DNA of 64,000 nt from Oceanobacillus oncorhynchi. GTDB taxonomy: Bacteria; Bacillota; Bacilli; Bacillales; Amphibacillaceae. Shown here in pieces: positions 8,279 to 16,287 of this stretch. The notes under the pieces are model-generated. The model had not been told where the DNA came from. It ran no database searches and worked only from the letters and a program-made list of their open reading frames with translations. The stretch covers positions 248,001 through 312,000 of the forward strand of contig NZ_CDGG01000001.1 of assembly GCF_000821065.1 (NCBI RefSeq), read 5' to 3'. How positions within the stretch are numbered: the first letter of the stretch is position 1; each line of letters begins with the position of its first letter. A program made the translations under genes and the position numbers.

Positions 8279-9259
8279 GTGAAAAAAGTAATTTTCATTT
8301 TAGTGCTGTTGTTCATTCTTGCAGGTTGTGGGAGTGGTGATGCTGGTGGTGAAAATAGAGTTATTAAGCTAGCACACTCTGGTTCAGAAAGTCATCAGTA
8401 TCATATTGCTGCTGAAAAATTTAAAGAAGAGCTTGAAGGTAATGAAAACGTTAATTTTACAGTTGAAATTCATCCGAATGCTTCGCTTGGTTCTGAAGGA
8501 GATGTAATTGAGCAAGTAAGTACAGGGTCTATTGAAATGACAACGGTTGCAGCAGATAGTAATCTTTCTAATACCATTCCGGAGATGAACGTTTTTGGGA
8601 TTCCATATATTTTTGAGGATAAAGATCATGTATATAATGCATTAGATGGAGATGCAGGACAGCAGTTATTAGATTTGGCAGAAGATAAAGGGATGAAAGG
8701 GTTAGGTTACTGGGAAGTAGGTTTTCGTCATCTAACAAATAGCTCTACAGAAATTGTCAATCCAGAAGATGTCAACGGTATGAAAATTAGAGTACAGCCA
8801 GCTGCTGTATGGGAAGACCATATTGCAGCATTAGGCGGGAGTCCGACACCAGTAGATTTCAATGAATTGTATTCTGCTTTAGACCAAGGGGTAGTAGATG
8901 GTCAAGAAAACCCGTTAGCTACGATTGATTCCATGAATCTTTATGAAGTACAGCAATATGTTTCGCTGACAGGGCATACTTATACACCAGCTGTTACTTT
9001 AATGAGCAGCAGCTTTTATGATGAGTTAAGTGATGAAGAAAAAACAGCTGTCGAAGAGGCTTTTAATCAAGCGAAAGAATATCAGCGTAATGCTCTCGAT
9101 GAAAAAGAAGATGAAATTTTATCTATGTTAGAGGAACAGGGAGTAACTGTAACAGAGCCGGATAGAGAAGCGTTCACCGAAGCAACGATCGATGTAAAGG
9201 ATGCTGTTTCTAACGAAGTTCCTGAAGAGATAATTCAAAGTCTTATTGATTCTAAGTAA
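8279..9259 (+). CDS. TRAP transporter solute-binding lipoprotein (DctP family)
   Basis: A 326-residue extracytoplasmic binding protein of a tripartite ATP-independent transporter for an organic acid. The start is GTG at 8279 behind AAAAGGAGC. The N-terminus is a lipoprotein signal with lipobox LAGC, Cys17 being the lipidated residue. DctP features follow: LAHSGSESHQYHIAAEKFKEEL, EIHPNASLGSEGDVIEQV and, around residue 170, MKIRVQPAAVW, whose arginine binds the substrate carboxylate, then VDGQENPLATI. It is followed by the matching DctQ and DctM genes in the same operon. Substrate is not deducible but should carry a carboxylate. Confidence 0.92.
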   Translation: MKKVIFILVLLFILAGCGSGDAGGENRVIKLAHSGSESHQYHIAAEKFKEELEGNENVNFTVEIHPNASLGSEGDVIEQVSTGSIEMTTVAADSNLSNTIPEMNVFGIPYIFEDKDHVYNALDGDAGQQLLDLAEDKGMKGLGYWEVGFRHLTNSSTEIVNPEDVNGMKIRVQPAAVWEDHIAALGGSPTPVDFNELYSALDQGVVDGQENPLATIDSMNLYEVQQYVSLTGHTYTPAVTLMSSSFYDELSDEEKTAVEEAFNQAKEYQRNALDEKEDEILSMLEEQGVTVTEPDREAFTEATIDVKDAVSNEVPEEIIQSLIDSK

Positions 9260-9274
9260 GAAGGTAGTGATGAT

Positions 9275-9733
9275 ATGTTAAAAAAAGTAGATTACCTTTT
9301 AGCTAAAGTAATGGAAGTAATTATGACAGTTAGTCTTTTAATGACTGTCATAATTACTTTTCTACAAGTCGTATCTCGGTATGTATTTCAAATCCCATTA
9401 CCCTGGGCACAAGAACTTCTAATGGTCTTTTTTGTGTATAGTATCTTTGCTGGAGCAGCATTCCTGGTTTATCGGAAGGAGCATCTTGTCGTAGATTTAT
9501 TTGATAATATGAGTGCAAAAAAAGATAAGATACTAAAAATTCTTGAATGTATTGTAGCAATTATTGTTCTATGTGTGTTTATTTATTTTGGAATGGAGCT
9601 GGTTAATCAGAACTTTGCTTCAGGGCAAACTTTAGGGTTAATACCAATCCAAAGAGCATATTTATATTTAGCAATTCCTGTTTCCTCTGCCTTCATGGTT
9701 TATTTTTATATAAGGAGGCTGTTTAATATATGA
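9275..9733 (+). CDS. TRAP transporter small permease (DctQ family)
   Basis: A 152-residue integral membrane protein with four predicted helices, the normal size and topology of the small TRAP permease. The family signature around residues 35-60 (SRYVFQIPLPWAQELLMVFFVY, here described by its ends SRYVF and WAQELL) and GAAFLVYRKEHLVVDLF are visible. It partners the large permease and the binding lipoprotein. The stop overlaps the dctM start (ATGA at 9730), indicating coupled translation. Confidence 0.9.
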   Translation: MLKKVDYLLAKVMEVIMTVSLLMTVIITFLQVVSRYVFQIPLPWAQELLMVFFVYSIFAGAAFLVYRKEHLVVDLFDNMSAKKDKILKILECIVAIIVLCVFIYFGMELVNQNFASGQTLGLIPIQRAYLYLAIPVSSAFMVYFYIRRLFNI

Positions 9734-11013
9734 CTTGGATAATATTGATCATTTTAATGTTTTTACTGATAGTACTAAGAGTTCCTATTGTTTTTGCGAT
9801 GGGTTTTATCTCAATAATTGGTATAGGACTAAATGATATAAGCCTCCTTTCGAATGTTCCAAGAAATCTATTTAGTGGTATAAATAGTTTTACACTGGTA
9901 GCAATACCGTTGTTTATTCTAGCCGGCGAGATTATGGCTAAAGGCGGCATATCGCAGCGACTTGTTAATTTTTCAAAGGTAATAGTTGGTCCGATACCTG
10001 GTGGGCTAGCGTTGGTTGTTATTATCAGTAGCGTATTTTTTGCAGCGTTAACGGGTACTGCAATAGCTGCAGCCGCCGCCATTGGGGGAATGTTAATTCC
10101 AACAATGCTTAAGGAAGGCTATGACAAGGGATTTACAACGTCTCTTATTGCCAGTGCTTCCACGATAGGGCCTATTATACCGCCTAGTATTGTTCTAATA
10201 TTATATGGGGTAATGGCAAGTACATCGATAAGTGATTTATTTATCGCTGGAGTTTTACCTGGAATATTGATGGCTGCAGGGTTAATTATATATAGTATTT
10301 ATATTGGAAAGAAAAACAATTATGTTATAAAAGATAATAAAACAGATTTAAAAACTTTTCTTAAATACTTTAAAGACGCAATTCTTGCTTTACTTATGCC
10401 TATTATTATTATAGGTGGTATTATCTCTGGTATATTTACAGCGACAGAATCAGGAGTGGTTGCAGTAGTATATGCTCTTATTATTGGAATATTTGTATAT
10501 AAGGAAATCAATATTAAGGATTTTCTGGACATACTTAAAAATGCTGCGGCGACGACAACCGGAATTATCTTTCTAATTGGGTCTGCATCTATTTTTATTT
10601 GGTATATCAATTTTGAAAGTATTCCAAACCAACTAATAAATATATTAGGATTTGCAGCAGATAATCCAGTGCTATTGTTATTAATAGTTAATATTATCTT
10701 GCTTATTGCAGGTACATTTATTGATACGGTTAGTGCGGTTACGATTTTTACACCGTTATTTTTGCCAATGGCATTAAATGCAGGTATAGACCCGGTTCAC
10801 TTTGGAATTATTTTGGCAGTAAACTTAACAATAGGTATGGTTACACCGCCTTTAGGCGTTTGCTTATTTGTAGTTTCATCCATTGCGAAGCAGAAAGTTC
10901 CTACAATGTTCAAGCATCTATTCCCACAAGTTGCTATACTAATAGTAGTATTATTAGTTGTTACGTATTTACCATCACTGATTATGGCACCAGTAGAAAT
11001 GCTAAGTAAATAG
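9730..11013 (+). CDS. TRAP transporter large permease (DctM family)
   Basis: A 427-residue polytopic protein with about 12 hydrophobic segments, the channel-forming TRAP subunit that uses the sodium gradient. DctM hallmarks are present: RVPIVFAMG at the start, FTLVAIPLFILAGEIMAKGGIS, the GLALVVIISSVFFAALTGTA segment around residue 95, STIGPIIPPSIVLILYG around residue 140, TATESGVVAVVYA and MVTPPLGVCLFV near the C-terminus. Overlaps the dctQ stop by four bases. The three TRAP genes are intact and collinear. Confidence 0.92.
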   Translation: MTWIILIILMFLLIVLRVPIVFAMGFISIIGIGLNDISLLSNVPRNLFSGINSFTLVAIPLFILAGEIMAKGGISQRLVNFSKVIVGPIPGGLALVVIISSVFFAALTGTAIAAAAAIGGMLIPTMLKEGYDKGFTTSLIASASTIGPIIPPSIVLILYGVMASTSISDLFIAGVLPGILMAAGLIIYSIYIGKKNNYVIKDNKTDLKTFLKYFKDAILALLMPIIIIGGIISGIFTATESGVVAVVYALIIGIFVYKEINIKDFLDILKNAAATTTGIIFLIGSASIFIWYINFESIPNQLINILGFAADNPVLLLLIVNIILLIAGTFIDTVSAVTIFTPLFLPMALNAGIDPVHFGIILAVNLTIGMVTPPLGVCLFVVSSIAKQKVPTMFKHLFPQVAILIVVLLVVTYLPSLIMAPVEMLSK

Positions 11014-11029
11014 CTTGGAGGGATTGAAC

Positions 11030-11728
11030 ATGGAAGACTTTCAATTAAAAGGAATAAAAACGAAAACATTAAAAGATATCATATACAATAACTTGAAAGA
11101 TATTATTTTAAATAATAATTTTCCTTCTACTGACTATATCACGGAACAAACACTGGCTAAAAAACTAGAAGTTTCTAGAACTCCTTTGAGAGAAGCGATG
11201 TTAGATTTAGTGAATGAAGACTTAATAGAATTTAAACCAAGAAAAGGTTATAAAGTGCGAACTCATACAGAAAAAGAAGTTCAGCAAATATTCCTTTTAA
11301 GAGAAGTTATCGAAACGGAGATTATATCGCCTATTTTTAATAATATAACGGATAAAAATATAATTAAATTAAAATCTATTGTTGAGCAGCAAAAAGAACT
11401 TGCTGAATCTGGAGACAGTTATGGGTTTATGAAGCTGGATAAAGAATTCCATCGGCAAATGTTTTTAATAGCTGACTACAATATTTTTCTTAAATCCTAT
11501 GATGTATTTCATAATTTAACTATATTAATTGGATCGCAAGCAATTCGAAAAAAAGGACGGATGGAAGAAGTAATACAAGAACATAATCAAATTATTAAGG
11601 GGCTGGAACAAAAAGATAAAGAAATCGTAGAAAATGCTATTCGTTATCATTTATCTAGAACAAAAAATATGTATACAGATGTTCAGAACAAAGAGACTGA
11701 TTTTCAGCATGAAGATAAGAACTGTTGA
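11030..11728 (+). CDS. GntR family regulator (FCD/FadR type)
   Basis: A 232-residue transcription factor. ATG at 11030 follows GGAGGG at 7 bases; a TTG at 11015 in frame has no ribosome site. Residues ~15-75 form the GntR winged helix-turn-helix (ITEQTLAKKLEVSRTPLREA, then LIEFKPRKGYKV); the rest is an all-helical FCD domain with RevieteiI-type start (LREVIETEII), DKEFHRQMF and the late EHNQIIKGLEQKD and RYHLSR histidine-containing helices that bind a metal and an organic acid in this class. It ends the DUF2848/nitrilase/TRAP operon and probably represses it by binding AATGTAT-N5-ATACATT at 6791-6809. Confidence 0.9.
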   Translation: MEDFQLKGIKTKTLKDIIYNNLKDIILNNNFPSTDYITEQTLAKKLEVSRTPLREAMLDLVNEDLIEFKPRKGYKVRTHTEKEVQQIFLLREVIETEIISPIFNNITDKNIIKLKSIVEQQKELAESGDSYGFMKLDKEFHRQMFLIADYNIFLKSYDVFHNLTILIGSQAIRKKGRMEEVIQEHNQIIKGLEQKDKEIVENAIRYHLSRTKNMYTDVQNKETDFQHEDKNC

Positions 11729-11778
11729 ATGGATGACAGTCTCATTTTGCAGTGGATTTTTAAATGAAATTACAAAAA

Positions 11779-11818
11779 ACAAGGAGACAATTCATCCATG
11801 AGTTGTTCTCCTTGTTCT
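11779..11818. terminator. terminator between gntR and yfcC-like genes
   Basis: ACAAGGAGA (11780-11788) pairs with TCTCCTTGT (11807-11815), extended by CAA/TTG around a one-base bulge; A-run before and weak T-run after. It separates two convergent genes. Confidence 0.65.
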
Positions 11819-11851
11819 TACGTAATATATTATCCTCTCACCATGTAGCTA

Positions 11852-13267
11852 TCACACCGGTCCCCAATTAATCAAAACAGTAATCACAATAAAGATCGTA
11901 CCAATAACATACCAAATTCCCACAAGCGGCAGTGCGAATTTCAGCCACTTTGTCCAAGGAATACCGGCAATGGCTAAATTGGCCATTAAGACACCGGATA
12001 GCGGCGTAATAATATTAGTAAAGCCATCTCCAAGCGTGTAGGCTTGTACAGCAACCTGACGCGGGATATCCATTAAATCGGCAAGTGGTGTCATAATTGG
12101 CATGACAATGGCAGCTTGTCCGCTCCCAGAAGTAACAACAAGGTTGAATAGCCCATTTCCGATAAACATAGCTATGGCACCCATGACACTGGAAAACGGT
12201 TCTAAAACAACAGCCATACTATGTACGACCGTATCCAGTACTTGTCCATTTTCCAAAACAACTACAATCGAACGAGCCATTCCGATAATTAAAGCGCCAT
12301 ATAATACTCTTTTGGCACCATTCAAAAATTCTTCTACCATTTGGTTAGCGCCCATTTTTGAAATAAGTGCGGTAATAACTGATAAAGCAACGAAAATCCC
12401 TGCCATTTCATTGATGTCCCAATCTAATTGGAAAACACCATAAACATAAATAGCAATACCGGCTACCAGAACAAGCAATACAGTGAGCTGTGTAGATGTT
12501 AATTTTTCATCTACATCGTCCATGGATTTTTCTTCCAGCTTCGGGAATGGATTATCACTCAGAATACTTTTTTGCGGGTCATTTTTAACGCGGTTGGCAT
12601 ACCAGATGATATAAGCAATGGTTGCACCAACAATAATGACATAGAGAACTAATCTTAAAGATAGACCAGAAAATAATGGGATCTGTGCTATCTGCTGTGC
12701 AAACCCTGTTGTTTGCGGATCCAGGAATCCAACTGCAAATCCGGAGTAAGCTCCTAAGTAAATAATTGATACACCGACAATGGCGTCCATTCTCATAGCT
12801 CTAGCCAGGATAATTCCAATTGGAATAAAAGCAATGGAGGAGTTAGCGATAATTCCCAATCCTCCAAAAACAGAAAAGAGTGCAGCGACCATTAAAATTA
12901 AGAGCCATTCGCGGTTTTGTGTCCGTTTGATGGTTTTCATGATCATGCTGTCAATCGCACCTGTTTTTTCAATAACAGCGAAAGTTCCGCCAATTGTCAA
13001 TACAAGAAAAATTAGCCCGGCGCCGCCAATCAATCCTTCTTGAATCGAGCTAAATAAATCAATCAAGCTAACAGGCTGCTGGTCGATTTGACTGTAGCTG
13101 TCTGGAACAATGACATCCATTCCATCTTCCGTTGTTTCTCGTTCGTAACTCCCGGCTGGAATGATATATGTAAGGATTGCGGCAAGCAATAGAATGACAA
13201 ACAATATAACATATGCATCTGGAAGCTGAAATTTCTTTTTTTGCTTTGTTTTTTCTTGCTGTGACAT
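11852..13267 (-). CDS. YfcC family permease
   Basis: A 471-residue membrane protein with about 11-12 helices, of the YfcC/DcuC-like group (putative basic amino-acid or dicarboxylate/peptide carriers). Visible features: the opening helix AYVILFVILLLAAILTYIIPAG typical of the family, GGTFAVIEKTGAID, FSVFGGLGIIANSSIAFIPIG around residue 135, GFLDPQTTGFAQ, and GNGLFNLVVTSGSGQAAIVMPIM plus LGDGFTNIITPLSGV near the C-terminus. YfcC genes are often paired with M20 amidohydrolases; one lies on the other side of the tnpB relic at 14907, so the pair may have been a divergent unit before the insertion (inference). Start ATG at 13267 follows AAGAAGG. Confidence 0.87.
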   Translation of the reverse strand: MSQQEKTKQKKKFQLPDAYVILFVILLLAAILTYIIPAGSYERETTEDGMDVIVPDSYSQIDQQPVSLIDLFSSIQEGLIGGAGLIFLVLTIGGTFAVIEKTGAIDSMIMKTIKRTQNREWLLILMVAALFSVFGGLGIIANSSIAFIPIGIILARAMRMDAIVGVSIIYLGAYSGFAVGFLDPQTTGFAQQIAQIPLFSGLSLRLVLYVIIVGATIAYIIWYANRVKNDPQKSILSDNPFPKLEEKSMDDVDEKLTSTQLTVLLVLVAGIAIYVYGVFQLDWDINEMAGIFVALSVITALISKMGANQMVEEFLNGAKRVLYGALIIGMARSIVVVLENGQVLDTVVHSMAVVLEPFSSVMGAIAMFIGNGLFNLVVTSGSGQAAIVMPIMTPLADLMDIPRQVAVQAYTLGDGFTNIITPLSGVLMANLAIAGIPWTKWLKFALPLVGIWYVIGTIFIVITVLINWGPV

Positions 13268-13435
13268 AGAAGAAGCCTTCTTTCTTTGAAAATCTTAAAC
13301 TTGAAATTGATTATATAAGAGTTTATCAAAAAAAGGAGGGAAAACTCCCTCTTCAAGCGTGTACAGATAAGGGGGAGATGAATCTCCTATGCACAAAAGA
13401 TTACTTTTGAGTGTCTCGACTGTTCAATATTAAAT

Positions 13436-13449
13436 CGAACGAACGTTCC
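13436..13449 (+). promoter_or_regulatory. LexA (SOS) box upstream of tnpB
   Basis: CGAACGAACGTTCC matches the Gram-positive LexA/DinR consensus CGAACRNRYGTTYC at every position. It overlaps the -35 zone of the tnpB promoter, whose -10 box TATAAT is at 13469-13474. This predicts SOS-controlled expression of the transposon gene. Confidence 0.72.
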
Positions 13450-13468
13450 AAAAACATCCTTCTTCTGA

Positions 13469-13474
13469 TATAAT
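13469..13474 (+). promoter_or_regulatory. -10 box of the tnpB promoter
   Basis: Perfect TATAAT 23 bases before the tnpB start; TTCCAA 17 bases upstream is a poor -35 that lies inside the LexA box. GAGGAGG at 13481-13487 is the ribosome site. Confidence 0.6.
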
Positions 13475-13496
13475 AGACAAGAGGAGGTAAGAAGCT

Positions 13497-14669
13497 ATGA
13501 AAGTAAAAAAAGCATTTCGTTTTCGTATCTATCCGAACAAAAAACAAATCACCTTCATCCATAAGACAATCGGCTGCTCCCACTTTGTCTATAACTATTT
13601 TACAGGAAAACAAAAAGAAAAAGACCACTATTGGCATACGGTGAATGAAATGGTACAAAACGGACAGCTTCTTCAAAATAATTGGAAGGGCGCATTTTTC
13701 AATAAAAATAAGGCGATTAAAGCAGTTCGGGAATTAAAGAAAAACTACCCCTTCCTCAAAGAAGTCGATAGTATTGCCCTTCAAAAAGCTGTTGAAAACG
13801 TGAATGATTCTTATACGCGCTATTATAAGAATCAGAACAAGGCGCCTCGTTTTAAATCAAAGAAGAACCCTATTCAATCGTATACTACCAAACATGTCAA
13901 TGGAAATATTGCTGTATTGGATAAACATATTAAACTGCCCAAACTCGGGCTTGTCCGTTTTGCCAAAAGTCGGGAAGTGGAAGGGCGAATTATCAATGTA
14001 ACAGTTAGGCGCAACGCATCAGGAAAATACTTTGTTTCGATTGTAGCTGAAACGGAAATTAAATACGATGAAAAGACAGGTTCCTCTGTAGGTATCGATG
14101 TTGGATTAACCGATTTTGCAACCCTTTCTGATGGAACGGTGTATGAAAATCCAAGATTCTTCCGGAAATTAGAAGGAAAATTGGCAAAAGCGCAGGTGAT
14201 TCTTTCAAGGCGACAGATGGGCTCGGCGAATTAGCAGAAACAAAAACGAAAAGTAGCCCGGCTTCACGAAAAAATTGCGAATAAAAGAAAAGACATGTTA
14301 GATAAAATCTCCACCGAGATAGTCAAAAACCACGATATCATCGGAATAAAAAATTTATCTGTGAAAAACATGTTAAAAAAATCAAAATCTTGCGAAAGCT
14401 ATTAGCGAAGTATCCTGGTCAACGTTCCGAACGATGTTGGAATATAAAGCTGCTGGTATGGAAAACAGGTTGTTACGGTTGCCAAAAACTTTCCATCCAG
14501 TCAGTTATGTTCTCATTGTGGACACCAAAACCAAGACGTTAAAAATCTCGCTTTGCGTGCATGGACGTGTGATAGCTGTCAATGCCATCACCAAAGAGAT
14601 AGGAACGCAAGCAGGAATCTTCGTAAAGAAGCATTACGAATAACCGCAGGAACTGCGGGGCTAGCCTAA
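13497..14669 (+). pseudogene. tnpB: IS200/IS605-family TnpB (OrfB), decayed
   Basis: Relic of an RNA-guided nuclease gene of the IS1341/TnpB type. The first frame runs 13497-14234 (start MKVKKAFRFRIYPNKKQ, a standard TnpB N-terminus, then GIDVGLTDFATLSDG with the first RuvC Asp) and stops at a TAG after QMGSAN. Reading continues in the same frame through EIVKNHDIIGIKNLSVKNML (RuvC Glu region), then a frameshift near 14385 leads to [21 protein letters not shown], and a one-base loss near 14455 is needed to reach CSHCGHQN and [15 protein letters not shown], the zinc finger and last RuvC Asp, ending at 14669. So one nonsense change and two frameshifts: not functional as read. No tnpA is present. 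Confidence 0.9.
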
Positions 14670-14750
14670 TCCATAACTGACCGATGGGTTGGTGTTCTTA
14701 GGAAGCTCCCACTTCAATTAACCTTTAAGGTTAATAAGCGGGGGTAGTTC
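14670..14750 (+). ncRNA. IS605-type right end / probable omegaRNA (reRNA) scaffold
   Basis: Directly after tnpB the element ends in nested hairpins: GAAGCTCCCACTT (14703-14715) pairs imperfectly with AAGCGGGGGTAGTTC (14736-14750) around the inner stem ATTAACC/GGTTAAT. The terminal GGGGGTAGTTC is typical of IS605-family right ends, which also form the 3' part of the TnpB guide RNA. The predicted guide would be the flanking bases after 14750. Boundaries are approximate and inferred. Confidence 0.5.
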
Positions 14751-14906
14751 AAACTTCAAAGCAATATAAAATAATTAAGAATACTTTTAATAGAAGGCTG
14801 CTGCTTGCTTATCTTGTCAAAAATAGGACTTATTGGAAAGCGGTTGTATATGAATGACCTTCGTGCGTAAAAAAAGAGCTTACTAGATGAAGGATGGAGA
14901 AGACAA

Positions 14907-16034
14907 ATGGGAAAAAATATAGAAAAAAGTGTGTTAGAGGTTTTTCAACATTTACACACACATGCTGAAATCAGCTGGGAAGAAGTAGAGACAACAAAAT
15001 ATATTAAAGAAAAATTAGAGGAAGCTGGGTGTGAAACAATCACATTTCCAGACCATACAGGCGTCATCGGAAAGTTTGGCAGCTTTGATAAAGGCCTGCC
15101 GGTAATTGGTGTCCGTGCAGATATGGATGCGTTATGGCAGGAAGTGAACGGTGAATTCCAGCCAAACCATTCCTGCGGTCATGATGCGCATATGTCGATG
15201 GTATTGGGCGTCCTTTGGACATTGCAGCAGATGCCTGACATCAAAGATAAGGTAGCGATTAAATTTATTTATCAGCCTGCAGAAGAAGAAGGCAGCGGTG
15301 CATTGAAAATGGTGGAAGAAAAAGTGGTGGAAGACGTCGATTATTTATTCGGTGTTCACCTCAGACCCAAACAAGAAGTTGATGCAGGGCAGGCTGCTCC
15401 TGTGATTGTGCACGGTGCAACAAAAACATATGAAGCAGTCATTAAAGGGGAAGATGCACATGGAGCGCGTCCACATTTGAATGATAATGCGATTGAAATT
15501 GGCATGCAGATCGTCAATATGCTGGGTCAAATCCATATGGATCCAAGAGTTCCGCACTCAGCGAAAATGACGAAATTCCAGGCAGGGGCGAAAAGCTCGA
15601 ATATTATCCCGGGGAACGCCGCATTCAGCTTGGATTTACGTGCGCAATCCAATGAAGTAATGGAACTGCTTGTGAAGAAAGTCGACGGTATTTTAGAGTC
15701 TGTACGGAATCTGTATGATATAGATATTGATGTGACTAACTATCATGGCGTACCTGCAGCTGAAACAAGTGAAGAAGCAACGAGCTTTATGCGTACAGCG
15801 ATTACAGACGTATTGGGTGAAGAAAATGTAGTAGGGCCGCTCCTGACGCCAGGCGGAGATGATTTTCATTTTTATACGGTGAAGAAGCCGGAATTAAAAG
15901 CCACGATGCTGGGCTTGGGCTGTAATTTGGGACCTGGTTTACATCATCCTAATATGACCTTTGATAAGGATGCGCTTCAAACGGGAGTGGATATTTTAAC
16001 GAAGGCTATTTTGAATGTGTATGGAGATGCGTGA
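14907..16034 (+). CDS. M20 family amidohydrolase (AmhX/HipO-like)
   Basis: A 375-residue metal-dependent amidohydrolase/aminoacylase of the M20D group. Metal and catalytic residues are visible: GVRADMDALW (Asp) around residue 70, HSCGHDAHM with two histidines near residue 90, YQPAEEEGSG with the catalytic Glu, FGVHLRP, and the late LGLGCNLGPGLHHPNMTFD with the last metal histidine. A dimerisation domain sits in between (TKTYEAVIKGEDAHGARPH). It removes an acyl or similar group from an amino-acid conjugate in the cytosol; substrate unknown. The start follows GGAGAAGACAA. A YfcC permease on the other side of the tnpB relic is the likely uptake partner (inference). Confidence 0.87.
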   Translation: MGKNIEKSVLEVFQHLHTHAEISWEEVETTKYIKEKLEEAGCETITFPDHTGVIGKFGSFDKGLPVIGVRADMDALWQEVNGEFQPNHSCGHDAHMSMVLGVLWTLQQMPDIKDKVAIKFIYQPAEEEGSGALKMVEEKVVEDVDYLFGVHLRPKQEVDAGQAAPVIVHGATKTYEAVIKGEDAHGARPHLNDNAIEIGMQIVNMLGQIHMDPRVPHSAKMTKFQAGAKSSNIIPGNAAFSLDLRAQSNEVMELLVKKVDGILESVRNLYDIDIDVTNYHGVPAAETSEEATSFMRTAITDVLGEENVVGPLLTPGGDDFHFYTVKKPELKATMLGLGCNLGPGLHHPNMTFDKDALQTGVDILTKAILNVYGDA

Positions 16035-16055
16035 TAGATTGTTAGATTAAGGGAT

Positions 16056-16092
16056 AGCCAGTTCTTGCTTTGTTTGGCGAGAACTGGCTTTT
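16056..16092 (+). terminator. intrinsic terminator after the M20 gene
   Basis: AGCCAGTTCT (16056-16065) pairs perfectly with AGAACTGGCT (16080-16089), followed by TTTT. Confidence 0.85.
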
Positions 16093-16287
16093 AACGATGT
16101 ATTAAGGTCTGGGTTAGCTTGGTTACTTATAAATAAAAGTTCTTCTTTTTGTTTAAACGTTATAACCTTATGTTTACTAATGCGAAAATCAATGCTAATC
16201 TATTTTATATAGAGTTAAATAATCAGGTTGCGTTAGGACTTGTTCACGATTATGATGAGATGGACGCTGACCAAAGGGATGATGGAA

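Noticed and set aside
9723..10082. Long minus-strand frame opposite dctM
   Set aside because: Shadow of the hydrophobic codons of the permease gene; no start signal.
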